From Solimonas soli DSM 21787 (GTDB lineage Bacteria > Pseudomonadota > Gammaproteobacteria > Nevskiales > Nevskiaceae): 40,170 nucleotides of DNA. The position numbers were made by a program, and so were the translations under genes. Under the pieces are notes generated by a model that was not told the DNA's origin, made no database searches, and saw nothing but the letters and a program-made list of their open reading frames with translations. The DNA lies in contig NZ_AXDW01000024.1 in assembly GCF_000474945.1 (NCBI RefSeq), positions 1-40,170 of the forward strand, in the 5' to 3' direction. Shown piece after piece: positions 27,483 through 34,531 of this stretch (position 1 is the first letter of the stretch; each line of letters opens with the position of its first letter).

Positions 27483-28271
27483 ATGCAGGGCATACACTGG
27501 GATTTCGCCGTCATCCTGACGGTGCTGACGCTGATCACCGGCATCGTCTGGCTGCTCGACAAGCTCTGGCTCGGGCCCCGGCGCCGTGCCCGGCTGGCGG
27601 TCGACGCGGTCGACAAGCCGAGCAGCTTCGTCGACTTCTGCCGCTCGTTCTTCCCGGTGATCTTCGTCGTGCTGATCCTGCGCTCGTTCATCGCCGAGCC
27701 GTTCCGCATTCCCTCCGGCTCGATGATCCCGACCCTGCTGGTCGGCGACTTCATCCTCGTCAACAAGTTCACCTACGGCCTGCGCGACCCGGTCTTCCAT
27801 CACAAGTTCGTGAAGATGGGTGAGCCGCAGCGCGGCGACATCGTGGTGTTCCGCTGGCCGGTCGATCCGAGCAAGGACTTCATCAAGCGCATCATCGGCC
27901 TGCCGGGCGACCACATCGTCTATCGCAACAAGCAGCTGTTCGTGAACGGCGAGGCGGCGCCCCTCGATGCCGACGGCGTGTACCCGGTGCCGGGCTTCCC
28001 GTCGGTGATGTACCGCATGGACGAGCATCTCGGCGACGTCGAGCACAAGATTCTCGTCAACCCGGACCGTCCGGCCGACGACTTCGAGTTCATCGTGCCG
28101 CCGGGCGAGTATTTCGCGATGGGCGACAACCGCGACAACTCCGAGGACAGCCGCCGCTGGGGCACGCTGCCGGAACGCAATCTGGTCGGCAAGGCCTTCT
28201 TCATCTGGATGTCCTGGGATGCCGAGAACACGCGCGTCGATTTCTCGCGCATCGGCAACAGCGTCCGCTAA
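27483..28271 (+). CDS. lepB: Signal peptidase I
   Basis: 262 residues, an inner-membrane protease removing signal peptides from exported proteins. Two N-terminal membrane helices (about 7-28 and 57-72) flank a cytosolic basic loop. Catalytic Ser80 lies in IPSGSMIPTLLVGDF and general base Lys135 in DFIKRIIGLPGD. The downstream MGDNRDNSEDSRRWG box is also complete. It would process the many exported proteins of this window other than lipoproteins. ATG 27483 is the only sensible start. Confidence 0.97.
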   Translation: MQGIHWDFAVILTVLTLITGIVWLLDKLWLGPRRRARLAVDAVDKPSSFVDFCRSFFPVIFVVLILRSFIAEPFRIPSGSMIPTLLVGDFILVNKFTYGLRDPVFHHKFVKMGEPQRGDIVVFRWPVDPSKDFIKRIIGLPGDHIVYRNKQLFVNGEAAPLDADGVYPVPGFPSVMYRMDEHLGDVEHKILVNPDRPADDFEFIVPPGEYFAMGDNRDNSEDSRRWGTLPERNLVGKAFFIWMSWDAENTRVDFSRIGNSVR

Positions 28272-28318
28272 GCTAGGCCGCGCGCCGTTCGCGACGGTTA
28301 TCAAGGGAGGGGGTCGCC

Positions 28319-28699
28319 ATGCCATCTTTGCAGCGCCAACGCGGTCTCGGCCTGTTCGGCCTGGTATTCGTGCTCGCGGTGATCGCGTTCCTGGCGATCG
28401 TCGGCGTGAAGACCGTGCCGATGTACCTGAACCAGATGAAGGTCGCCTCGGCGATGAGCAAGATAGCGGCCGACCCGGAGAACGCCAACGCCGATCCGCT
28501 GACGATCCGCAAGGATCTGCAGAAGTACTGGGACATCGACGACGTCGAGTACCTGTCGGTCAACGACGTCAAGATCAAGCGCACCGATCGCGGCCGTTTC
28601 ATCAGCTACGACTACGAGGCGCGCGAGCGGCTGTTCTACAACATCTACATCGTCATCCACTTCGCGGACGACGTGCCGCTCGCCAACGTGCAGTCTTGA
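28319..28699 (+). CDS. DUF4845-family membrane protein
   Basis: 126 residues. RQRGLGLFGLVFVLAVIAFLAIVGVKTVPMYLNQMKV is a prepilin-like start: short basic lead, then one hydrophobic helix. A soluble domain with YDYEARERLFYNIYIVIHF follows. The family commonly sits between lepB and rnc in gamma- and betaproteobacteria. Its function is unproven. A role in export or envelope biology is a guess from position. A strong AAGGGAGGGGG precedes the ATG. The stop overlaps the rnc start as TTGA. Confidence 0.85.
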   Translation: MPSLQRQRGLGLFGLVFVLAVIAFLAIVGVKTVPMYLNQMKVASAMSKIAADPENANADPLTIRKDLQKYWDIDDVEYLSVNDVKIKRTDRGRFISYDYEARERLFYNIYIVIHFADDVPLANVQS

Positions 28700-29379
28700 C
28701 CGCAGTCGTCCAGAATCTGCAACGCCGGCTCGGCTACCGATTCCAGGATCCGGCGCTGCTGACGCAGGCGCTGACGCATCGCAGCGCCGGCTACGCCAAC
28801 AACGAGCGGCTCGAATTCCTCGGCGACGCGCTGGTCAATTTCGTCATCGCCGAGGCCCTGTACCGGGTCCGCCGCGGCGATGAGGAAGGCGCCCTGTCGC
28901 GCCTGCGCGCGAGCCTCGTGCGCGAGGAGACGCTGGCCGAGCTGGCGCGCGGCCTCGAACTCAGCGATGCCTTGACGCTCGGCGAGAGCGAGCTGAAATC
29001 CGGCGGCTACCGCCGCGCCTCGATCCTCGCCGACGCCTTCGAGGCCGTGCTCGGCGCCGTCTATCTCGACGGCGGGTTCGAGGCGGCGCGGCAGGTCTGC
29101 GAGCGCCTGTTCGCCGCGCTGCTCGGCGACCTGCCGGATGCCGATACGCTCAAGGACGCCAAGACGCGGCTGCAGGAATGGCTGCAGGCGCGCGCCCGTC
29201 CGCTGCCGCTCTACGAGGTGATCGAGGAAAGCGGACCGCCGCACCGCCGGCGTTTCCACGTGCGGGCCAGCCTCACCGACGCCGAACTGGCCGCCGACGC
29301 GCACGGCTCGAGCCGCCGCGCCGCCGAGCAGGACGCCGCGCGGCACTTACTGCAAAGCCTACAATCTGCCCATGCATAG
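28696..29379 (+). CDS. rnc: Ribonuclease III
   Basis: 227 residues from TTG 28696, the only start codon in frame that gives the family N-terminus, and it overlaps the DUF4845 stop. It cuts double-stranded RNA in rRNA and mRNA processing. The catalytic domain (about 1-150) has NERLEFLGDALVNF and the second acidic cluster in ILADAFEAVLGAVYLDGG. The double-stranded-RNA-binding domain (about 155-225) ends HGSSRRAAEQDAARHLLQSL. Its TAG stop lies inside ATGCATAG, which also starts the next reading frame. The hairpin-rich repeats just downstream could be substrates, which is speculation. Confidence 0.95.
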   Translation: MTAVVQNLQRRLGYRFQDPALLTQALTHRSAGYANNERLEFLGDALVNFVIAEALYRVRRGDEEGALSRLRASLVREETLAELARGLELSDALTLGESELKSGGYRRASILADAFEAVLGAVYLDGGFEAARQVCERLFAALLGDLPDADTLKDAKTRLQEWLQARARPLPLYEVIEESGPPHRRRFHVRASLTDAELAADAHGSSRRAAEQDAARHLLQSLQSAHA

Positions 29380-29503
29380 CGGCATCGTTTCCATCGTCGG
29401 TCGGCCCGCCGCGCAGGCGCTGAGCGCCTGCGGGCCATTGGTAATCGGGGCTTTCCTCTACGTTGGGCCGATGCGGGCGGCGCCGAGGATTGATCATGCA
29501 TAG
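29372..29503 (+). CDS. Mini-Era peptide ORF, copy 1
   Basis: A 43-codon ORF from the ancestral era start position. It begins MHSGIVSIVGRP exactly like Era, then AAQALSACG replaces the NVGKS P-loop, and the tail is PLVIGAFLYVGPMRAAPRIDHA. The ATG overlaps the rnc stop in ATGCATAG, and its own TAG (29501-29503) overlaps the next ATG the same way. Ribosomes coupled from rnc would meet this start first. No GTPase activity is possible without the P-loop. It may be a peptide, a translation relay or a by-product of the repeat. Confidence 0.45.
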   Translation: MHSGIVSIVGRPAAQALSACGPLVIGAFLYVGPMRAAPRIDHA

Positions 29504-29619
29504 CGGCATCGTTTCCATCGTCGGTCGGCCCAACGCGCAGGAGCAAAGCAACTGCGGGCCATTGGTAATCGGGGCTTTCCTCTACGTTGGGCCGATGCGG
29601 GCGGCGCCGAGGATTGATC
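29372..29619 (+). repeat. Two tandem 124-bp units that duplicate the era start
   Basis: Units are 29372-29495 and 29496-29619, and the intact era start at 29620 is a partial third copy (40 bp identical to unit 2). Each unit has the first 36 bp of era, a 20-nt variable stretch, a 65-nt or so constant tail with CTACGTTGGGCCGA (29458-29471, 29582-29595), and ends GATTGATC. Units 1 and 2 differ only at 29408, 29409, 29418, 29421, 29422, 29426 and 29427 (second unit at +124), and unit 2 has A each time. Unit 1 contains a 10-bp perfect hairpin (29413-29433) that is interrupted in unit 2. Confidence 0.95.
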
Positions 29620-29627
29620 ATGCATAG
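29496..29627 (+). CDS. Mini-Era peptide ORF, copy 2
   Basis: A 43-codon ORF that is the same as copy 1 except for four residues: the sequence after MHSGIVSIVGRP is NAQEQSNCG rather than AAQALSACG. It keeps the Asn of the Era P-loop but not GKS. The stop TAG (29625-29627) overlaps the true era ATG at 29620 within ATGCATAG, so termination here would deliver ribosomes to era. Frame, length and both overlaps are preserved between the copies. Confidence 0.45.
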   Translation: MHSGIVSIVGRPNAQEQSNCGPLVIGAFLYVGPMRAAPRIDHA

Positions 29628-29662
29628 CGGCATCGTTTCCATCGTCGGTCGGCCCAACGTAG
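29582..29662 (+). promoter_or_regulatory. Possible hairpin enclosing the era start codon
   Basis: CTACGTTGGGCCGA (29582-29595) is the exact reverse complement of 29649-29662, which is era codons 10-15 over the P-loop. In mRNA the 14-bp stem would enclose the era ATG at 29620, with GATGC/GCATC available as an inner stem. Upstream unit 1 can form a shorter 11-bp version with unit 2. A control of era translation is inferred. Confidence 0.45.
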
Positions 29663-30504
29663 GGAAATCCTCCCTGCTCAATGCGCTCGTCGGGCGCAAG
29701 GTCAGCATCGTCTCGCACAAGCCGCAAACCACGCGGCATCGCATCCAGGGCGTCGTCAATCGCGAGGGCGGGCAGATCGTCTTCGTCGACACGCCGGGCC
29801 TGCACCGCCGCGAGACGCGCAAGCTGAATCGCGTGATGAACGAGCAGGCCGCGGCCAGCCTCTACGACATCGATCTGATCGTTTTCGTCGTCGAGGCGAA
29901 CCGCTGGACCGAGGAAGATGCGGCGGTGCTGCAGCGGCTCGAAGGGCTCGGCACGCCGGTCGGCCTCGTCGTCAACAAGATCGACCGCATCGCCGACAAG
30001 GCAGCGCTGCTGCCGGAGTTGCAGAAGCTCACGGCGATGCGCGACTACGCCTTCGTGGTGCCCTTGTCCGCGCTCAAGCGCAACAACGTCGACGCCCTGC
30101 TCGGCGAGCTGTTCCAGCGCCTGCCGGAAGGGCCGCCGCTGTATCCCGAGGACCAGATCGTCGGCTACGACGACGCCTTCCTGGTGGCCGAGCTGGTGCG
30201 CGAGAAGCTCACGCGCAACCTGCACCAGGAGCTGCCGTACTCGCTCACGGTCGGCGTCGAAAGCTACGAGCGCGAAGGCCGGCTCGATCGCGTCGAGGCG
30301 GTGATCTGGGTCGAGCGCGAAGGCCAGAAGAAGATCGTCATCGGCGAAGACGGCGAGACGCTCAAGCAGGTCGGCACCAGCGCGCGCCGCGAGCTCGAAC
30401 GCCTGCTCGGCCGCAAGGTCTTCCTCAAGCTCTGGTGCCGCGTGCGCGAGAACTGGAGCGACGATCTGAAGGCGCTGAAACAGTTCGGCCTGACCGGCGA
30501 ATAG
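29620..30504 (+). CDS. era: GTPase Era (30S ribosome assembly)
   Basis: 294 residues. Era binds GTP and the 3' end of 16S rRNA to assist 30S maturation. The P-loop is GRPNVGKS (residues 10-17), then TTRHRIQG (G2), DTPG (G3) and NKID (G4). The C-terminal KH domain includes KKIVIGEDGETLKQVG. ATG 29620 is the third copy of the repeated start, and the only one leading into the P-loop. An in-frame ATG at 29587 lies in repeat unit 2 and is unlikely. The gene is intact despite the upstream duplication. Confidence 0.95.
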   Translation: MHSGIVSIVGRPNVGKSSLLNALVGRKVSIVSHKPQTTRHRIQGVVNREGGQIVFVDTPGLHRRETRKLNRVMNEQAAASLYDIDLIVFVVEANRWTEEDAAVLQRLEGLGTPVGLVVNKIDRIADKAALLPELQKLTAMRDYAFVVPLSALKRNNVDALLGELFQRLPEGPPLYPEDQIVGYDDAFLVAELVREKLTRNLHQELPYSLTVGVESYEREGRLDRVEAVIWVEREGQKKIVIGEDGETLKQVGTSARRELERLLGRKVFLKLWCRVRENWSDDLKALKQFGLTGE

Positions 30505-30521
30505 CGGACCGGCCTTCGGCG

Positions 30522-31229
30522 ATGCGTGCCCGCGTCACGCTCGAACCTGCGTATCTCCTGAACCGTCGTCCGTACAGCGACAGCAGCCTGCTGCTCGAGG
30601 CGATCACCCGCGGGCACGGACGCATCGGCCTGGTCGCGCGCGGCGCGCGCGGCGCCAAGTCGAAGCTGCGCGGCCTGCTGCAGCCGTTCGCGCCCCTGCT
30701 GCTGAGCTGGAACGCGAGCGGCGAGCTGGCGACGCTGAGCGCCGCCGAAGCGGCGGGACCGCCGCTGCTGCTGGCCGGCGAGCGGGTGTTCTTCGGCTGG
30801 TATCTCAACGAGCTTCTCCTGCGCCTGCTGCAACGCCAGGACGCGCATGCGGCCCTGTTCGACGCCTATGCGCTCGCCGTACAGCAGTTGCCGGGCGCGG
30901 CGACGCAGGCCGAGGACGCCCTGCGCATGTTCGAGAAGACGCTGCTCGCCGAGATCGGCTACGGCCTGCTGCTGCCGGACGATCTCGATGCGGCGCAGCG
31001 CTACCACTACGACGCCGACGCCGGACCGCAGCCGGCGGCGTCCGATGCGCCGCAGGCCTACGCCGGCGCCAGCCTGATCGCCCTGCGCGACGAGCGGCTG
31101 GCGACGGCCGAGGCGCGCCGCGACGCACGCCGCCTGCTGCGCGCCGCGCTCGCCGCGCAGCTCGGCAGCAAGCCCCTGCAGACGCCGCTGCTGATGCGCG
31201 AGATGCGCGAGGCGCAGGACGCGGGCTGA
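30522..31229 (+). CDS. recO: DNA repair protein RecO
   Basis: 235 residues, a RecFOR-pathway mediator that helps load RecA on SSB-coated DNA. The N-terminal OB fold (about 1-80) has YLLNRRPYSDSSLLLEAITR and the ARGARGAKSKLRG basic segment. The helical C-terminal domain (LNELLLRLLQRQDAH, RMFEKTLLAEIGYG) follows. The four-cysteine zinc site of some family members is absent, as is usual in gammaproteobacteria. It is 17 bp after era, the standard era-recO-pdxJ order. Confidence 0.93.
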   Translation: MRARVTLEPAYLLNRRPYSDSSLLLEAITRGHGRIGLVARGARGAKSKLRGLLQPFAPLLLSWNASGELATLSAAEAAGPPLLLAGERVFFGWYLNELLLRLLQRQDAHAALFDAYALAVQQLPGAATQAEDALRMFEKTLLAEIGYGLLLPDDLDAAQRYHYDADAGPQPAASDAPQAYAGASLIALRDERLATAEARRDARRLLRAALAAQLGSKPLQTPLLMREMREAQDAG

Positions 31230-31243
31230 AGGCGCGCATCGCC

Positions 31244-31249
31244 TAAAAT
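31244..31249 (+). promoter_or_regulatory. Possible -10 box for pdxJ
   Basis: TAAAAT, a common -10 form in this part of the gammaproteobacteria, sits 35 bp before the pdxJ start. No TTGACA-like -35 is seen at 16-18 bp, so the case is weak. Confidence 0.3.
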
Positions 31250-31283
31250 GCCCGCGCTCGCCGCCGTCCCGCCAAGGAAGCTC

Positions 31284-32033
31284 ATGCCTGCCCGCCGCGC
31301 TGTCCCCGCCATCCGCCTCGGCGTCAACGTCGACCATGTCGCGACCATCCGCCAGGCGCGCGGCACGCCGTATCCCGATCCGGTCGAGGCCGCCAGACTG
31401 GCGCTCGCCGCCGGCGCGGCGAGCATCACCGTGCATCTGCGCGAGGATCGCCGCCATATCCAGGACCGCGACGTCGCCGCGCTGGTGGCGCACGACCGCG
31501 GCATCGTCAATCTCGAGATGGCGGTCAGTGAGGAGATGCTGCGACTGGCGTCGTCATGGAAGCCGGCCTGCGTGTGCCTGGTACCGGAGAAGCGCGAGGA
31601 GCTGACGACCGAAGGCGGCCTCGACGTCGCCGGCCAGCTCGACGCCGTGCGTGCCGCCTGCGCGCGGCTGGCGCGCGCCGGCAGCCGGGTCGCGCTGTTC
31701 ATCGACGCCGATCCGCGGCAACTGAAGGCGGCGAAGCTGAGCGGGGCGCCGCACCTGGAAATCCACACCGGCCGCTATGCCGAAGCGCGCGGCCGCGCGC
31801 AGGCCGCCGAGCTGAAGCGCATCGCCGCCTTCGCGCGCGCCGCGCGCAAGGCCGGCTTCGAGGTGCATGCCGGGCACGGGCTGACGCTCGACAATGTCGC
31901 TCCGATCGCGCGCATCGCCGACATCGTCGAGCTGAACATCGGCCATGCGATCGTCGCGCGCGCCTTGACCGTCGGTCTGCCGGCCGCCGTCGCCGAGATG
32001 CGGCGGGCGATGCACGAGGCGCGCCGCACGTGA
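31284..32033 (+). CDS. pdxJ: Pyridoxine 5'-phosphate synthase
   Basis: 249 residues, the last condensing enzyme of DXP-dependent vitamin B6 synthesis: 1-deoxyxylulose 5-phosphate plus 3-amino-2-oxopropyl phosphate gives pyridoxine 5'-phosphate. A TIM barrel with [35 protein letters not shown] and [14 protein letters not shown] 31284 has AAGGAAG (31274-31280) at ideal spacing. The in-frame ATG at 31248 is rejected because it overlaps the -10-like box. Its stop overlaps acpS as GTGA. Confidence 0.96.
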   Translation: MPARRAVPAIRLGVNVDHVATIRQARGTPYPDPVEAARLALAAGAASITVHLREDRRHIQDRDVAALVAHDRGIVNLEMAVSEEMLRLASSWKPACVCLVPEKREELTTEGGLDVAGQLDAVRAACARLARAGSRVALFIDADPRQLKAAKLSGAPHLEIHTGRYAEARGRAQAAELKRIAAFARAARKAGFEVHAGHGLTLDNVAPIARIADIVELNIGHAIVARALTVGLPAAVAEMRRAMHEARRT

Positions 32034-32479
32034 AGGCCGCCGCCAGAAAGGCCGTCGCGCCGCGCGCGCGGGCGGCGCGTGCGCCGGCCGCCCCGGCCGC
32101 CATCTACGGCATCGGCGTCGACGTGCTGCGCGTCGAACGCATGCAGAAGCTGCTCGACAAGCACGGCAGCAAATTGCTGCTGCGACTCTTGGCGCCGCGC
32201 GAGCTGCGCGAGGTCAAGGCGCGCAGCAATCGCGCGCGGGCGCTGGCCATGTGCTGGGCGGCGAAGGAAGCCTTCCTCAAGGCCCTCGGCACCGGCTTCG
32301 ACGGCATCGGCTGGAAGGAAGTCGGCGTGGTGCGCGAACCGAACGGCCGGCCGGTCCTCATCTTCGACCGCAAGATGAAGGCCCGGCTGCGGCAGCTCGG
32401 CGTCGGCGCCGCGCACCTCTCGCTGAGCGACGACGGTGGCATCGTCTGCGCCTACGTGGTCGTCGAGCGCGGCGCCTAG
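32030..32479 (+). CDS. acpS: Holo-[acyl-carrier-protein] synthase
   Basis: 149 residues from GTG 32030, overlapping the pdxJ stop. It transfers 4'-phosphopantetheine from CoA to acyl carrier protein. The catalytic motifs are [14 protein letters not shown], with the metal-binding Asp, and [14 protein letters not shown]. The protein is longer than the usual 125 or so because of a 24-residue Ala/Arg/Lys/Pro lead ([20 protein letters not shown]) before the enzyme fold. No other start lies between. The TAG stop shares CTAG with the stop of the convergent gene. Confidence 0.92.
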   Translation: MKAAARKAVAPRARAARAPAAPAAIYGIGVDVLRVERMQKLLDKHGSKLLLRLLAPRELREVKARSNRARALAMCWAAKEAFLKALGTGFDGIGWKEVGVVREPNGRPVLIFDRKMKARLRQLGVGAAHLSLSDDGGIVCAYVVVERGA

Positions 32480-32985
32480 CAGGTCCGGCCGCGGCTCCTG
32501 CGCGCCTGCACGTCGAGCATGTCGTGGTCGCCGGGGCTGTAGCGCTCGCCGCTGAGCGCCGCCATCGCCGCGCCGACCGCGGTCGCCACCCAGCCCCGCT
32601 CGTTCGACCAGTACTGCGCGCTCGTCACCCGCACGCGCAGCAGCGCCAGCTGCGGATCATGGCGGCCATGCGGGAACCAGGGCCGGTAGGCCGGCGACCA
32701 CAGCTGGTCGATCCGCGACTCGTCCTGCGTCAGGGTCGCCACGCCGGAAACCGAGACGTAGGTTTGCCGGCGCGGCGAGGCGTAGGCGAGATTGACGTGC
32801 TGCTCGCGCTGGATCTGCGCGACTTTCGGCGAATCCTTGGCGGTGAAGAACCAGAGATCGCCATCGCCGCCGTCGACCTTGATGGTCGCCAGCGGCCGGC
32901 TGACGAGGTGGCCGTCGGCGTCCAGCGTGGTCAGCATGGCGACTTCGACGTCCTCGATCAGATCCCAGAGGCGGGCTTCGCTCAT
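32476..32985 (-). CDS. Pyridoxamine-5'-phosphate-oxidase-like general stress protein
   Basis: 169 residues of the split-barrel flavin-binding fold. AMLTTLDADGHLVSRPLATIKVDGGDGDLWFF is typical of the general-stress-protein 26 group, and a C-terminal WVATAVGAAMAAL helix follows. It probably binds FMN or a related flavin. PdxH-type PNP oxidation is unlikely, as key catalytic segments are missing. It is the last of three same-strand genes (SDR, DUF2383, this one) that look like a stress module. Start ATG 32985 lies 9 nt after the DUF2383 stop. Confidence 0.85.
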   Translation of the reverse strand: MSEARLWDLIEDVEVAMLTTLDADGHLVSRPLATIKVDGGDGDLWFFTAKDSPKVAQIQREQHVNLAYASPRRQTYVSVSGVATLTQDESRIDQLWSPAYRPWFPHGRHDPQLALLRVRVTSAQYWSNERGWVATAVGAAMAALSGERYSPGDHDMLDVQARRSRGRTC

Positions 32986-32994
32986 GGCCGTCGC

Positions 32995-33432
32995 TCAGGC
33001 CGCCAAGCTGTGCTTGAGCTTGCGCATCTGCTCGTGCGACGCCTTTACCTTCGGCCAGTACGCTTCGAGGACGCTGCGCGCCCCGGCGTCCTCGCAGTCG
33101 GCGATCGCCTTGCGGACCTCGGCGATCAGCCGGTCCTCGGTTTCCTCGAGCTGGCCGACGTAGAGCCGTGCCTCGTGCTTCGACAGCTTGGCGGCGACAT
33201 CGGTGTAGGTCTTGCGGATCGCGCCGGCAATGGTGCCATTGCGCGGCGGTTCGGCGCCTTCGGCGCGCAGGCGCGCGGACAGGCCGGCGATCAGCTCGCG
33301 CTTGGCGCTGGCCATCTGCGCGAAGGTCGTGCGCAGGCCGGCATCCTGCACGTGCTGCTGGGCGTCGTCGTAGAACTGCGCGCCGTCGCGTGCGATCTCG
33401 ACGATGTCCTTCAGGTAGTGATTGCGGTTCAT
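32995..33432 (-). CDS. DUF2383 / PA2169-type four-helix-bundle protein
   Basis: 145 residues, nearly all helical. It opens MNRNHYLKDIVEIARDGAQFYDDA and ends with Glu/Lys-rich helices (YVGQLEETEDRLIAEVRKAI, ASHEQMRKLKHSL). The family is ferritin-like in fold and induced by stress in some bacteria. A di-iron centre cannot be shown, since only a few candidate Glu/His ligands are spaced suitably. It sits between an SDR oxidoreductase and a PNPOx-like protein on the same strand. Confidence 0.82.
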   Translation of the reverse strand: MNRNHYLKDIVEIARDGAQFYDDAQQHVQDAGLRTTFAQMASAKRELIAGLSARLRAEGAEPPRNGTIAGAIRKTYTDVAAKLSKHEARLYVGQLEETEDRLIAEVRKAIADCEDAGARSVLEAYWPKVKASHEQMRKLKHSLAA

Positions 33433-33529
33433 ATCGTGCTCCTGGTCGGCGACGGCTTTGGAGAGAAAATGCCAGCGGCGAGCCGTCGGGGCGCCGTCGG
33501 CAGCGGGTGCCGGTTCGCTGTGTCGCCGC

Positions 33530-34390
33530 TCAGGGCGACATCAGCGAACCGCCGTTGATGTGGAGAATCTGGCCGGTGACATACGAGGCGTCGTCGCAGG
33601 CCAGATAGACGTAGGCCGGCGCCACCTCGGCCGGCTGGCCCGGCCGCTTGAGCAGGGTGTCCTGGCCGAACGTCTCGACTTTCTCCGGCGTGAAGGTCGA
33701 GGGAATCAGCGGCGTCCAGATCGGCCCCGGCGCGACGGCGTTGACGCGGATGCCGCGCGGCGCGAGCTGACTCGCCAGCGAGAACGTGAAGGCCTGGATC
33801 GCGCCCTTGGTCGCCGAGTAATCGACGAGCGCAGGGTTGCCGCGCGCGCCGGTCACGGAACCCGTATTGATGATCGCGCCGCCGCGCGGCAGGTGCGGCA
33901 GCGCCGCCTGCGTCAGATACAGCATGGCGAACAGGTTGGTGCGGAAGGTGCGTTCGAGCTGATCCGGCGTGATGTCGGCGAGCGCCGGCTGCGGATGCTG
34001 TTCGCCGGCGTTGTTGACGAGCACGTCGAGCCGGCCGAACTGCCGCACCACGGCGTCGACGACGCGCCGCGCCGCATCCGGCGCGCCGAGATCGGCGGCG
34101 AGCGTCATGCAGCGCCGGCCTTCGGCTTCGACCCGATGCCGCGTGGCGAGCGCATCGTCGATCTCGCTGTCGAGATGCACGATGGCGACGTCCGCGCCCT
34201 CGCGCGCGAAATGCACGGCGACCGCGCGGCCGATGCCACTGTCGCCGCCGCTGATCAAGGCGAGCTTGCCGCGCAACTTGTCGGCGCCGCGATAATCGTC
34301 GCGGATCGTCAGCGGCTCCGGGTGCATCGCGGCCTGTTGTCCCGGCTGCCGTTCCTGATGCTGGCGCGGCATGCGTTTCGGCATGTTCAT
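33530..34390 (-). CDS. SDR-family oxidoreductase (YghA-like stress dehydrogenase)
   Basis: 286 residues. After a 40-residue Gln/Pro/Arg-rich lead typical of YghA or glucose/ribitol-dehydrogenase-like stress proteins, the Rossmann motif SGGDSGIGRAV binds NAD(P). NNAGEQ and the catalytic Tyr-x-x-x-Lys (DYSATK) with its upstream Ser (NTGSVTG) are present. The end, GQILHINGGSL, is standard. The substrate is unknown. It heads the three-gene minus-strand run. 34391-34531 upstream, between it and the kinase gene, has no gene that I can support. Confidence 0.88.
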   Translation of the reverse strand: MNMPKRMPRQHQERQPGQQAAMHPEPLTIRDDYRGADKLRGKLALISGGDSGIGRAVAVHFAREGADVAIVHLDSEIDDALATRHRVEAEGRRCMTLAADLGAPDAARRVVDAVVRQFGRLDVLVNNAGEQHPQPALADITPDQLERTFRTNLFAMLYLTQAALPHLPRGGAIINTGSVTGARGNPALVDYSATKGAIQAFTFSLASQLAPRGIRVNAVAPGPIWTPLIPSTFTPEKVETFGQDTLLKRPGQPAEVAPAYVYLACDDASYVTGQILHINGGSLMSP

Positions 34391-34531
34391 GCGAGCCTCC
34401 TTGGCGATGAAGGGCGTCGCGGTCCTTGCGACGTCTCCTTTTCCGACCGGAGGCGGCGCGCCGAAGTTCAGCGCGCCGGCGCCGCGCGGCGGCGCCGTGA
34501 ATCGGCCCTGAATGCTCGCGAGGCGGCGCGC

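Noticed and set aside
29587-29619. ATG 29587 as the era start
   Set aside because: It lies in the tail of repeat unit 2 and would add 11 residues not found in Era.
29372-29659. Possible CRISPR array
   Set aside because: Only two to three copies, a 36-40 bp repeat that is era coding sequence, and 'spacers' that are nearly identical to each other.
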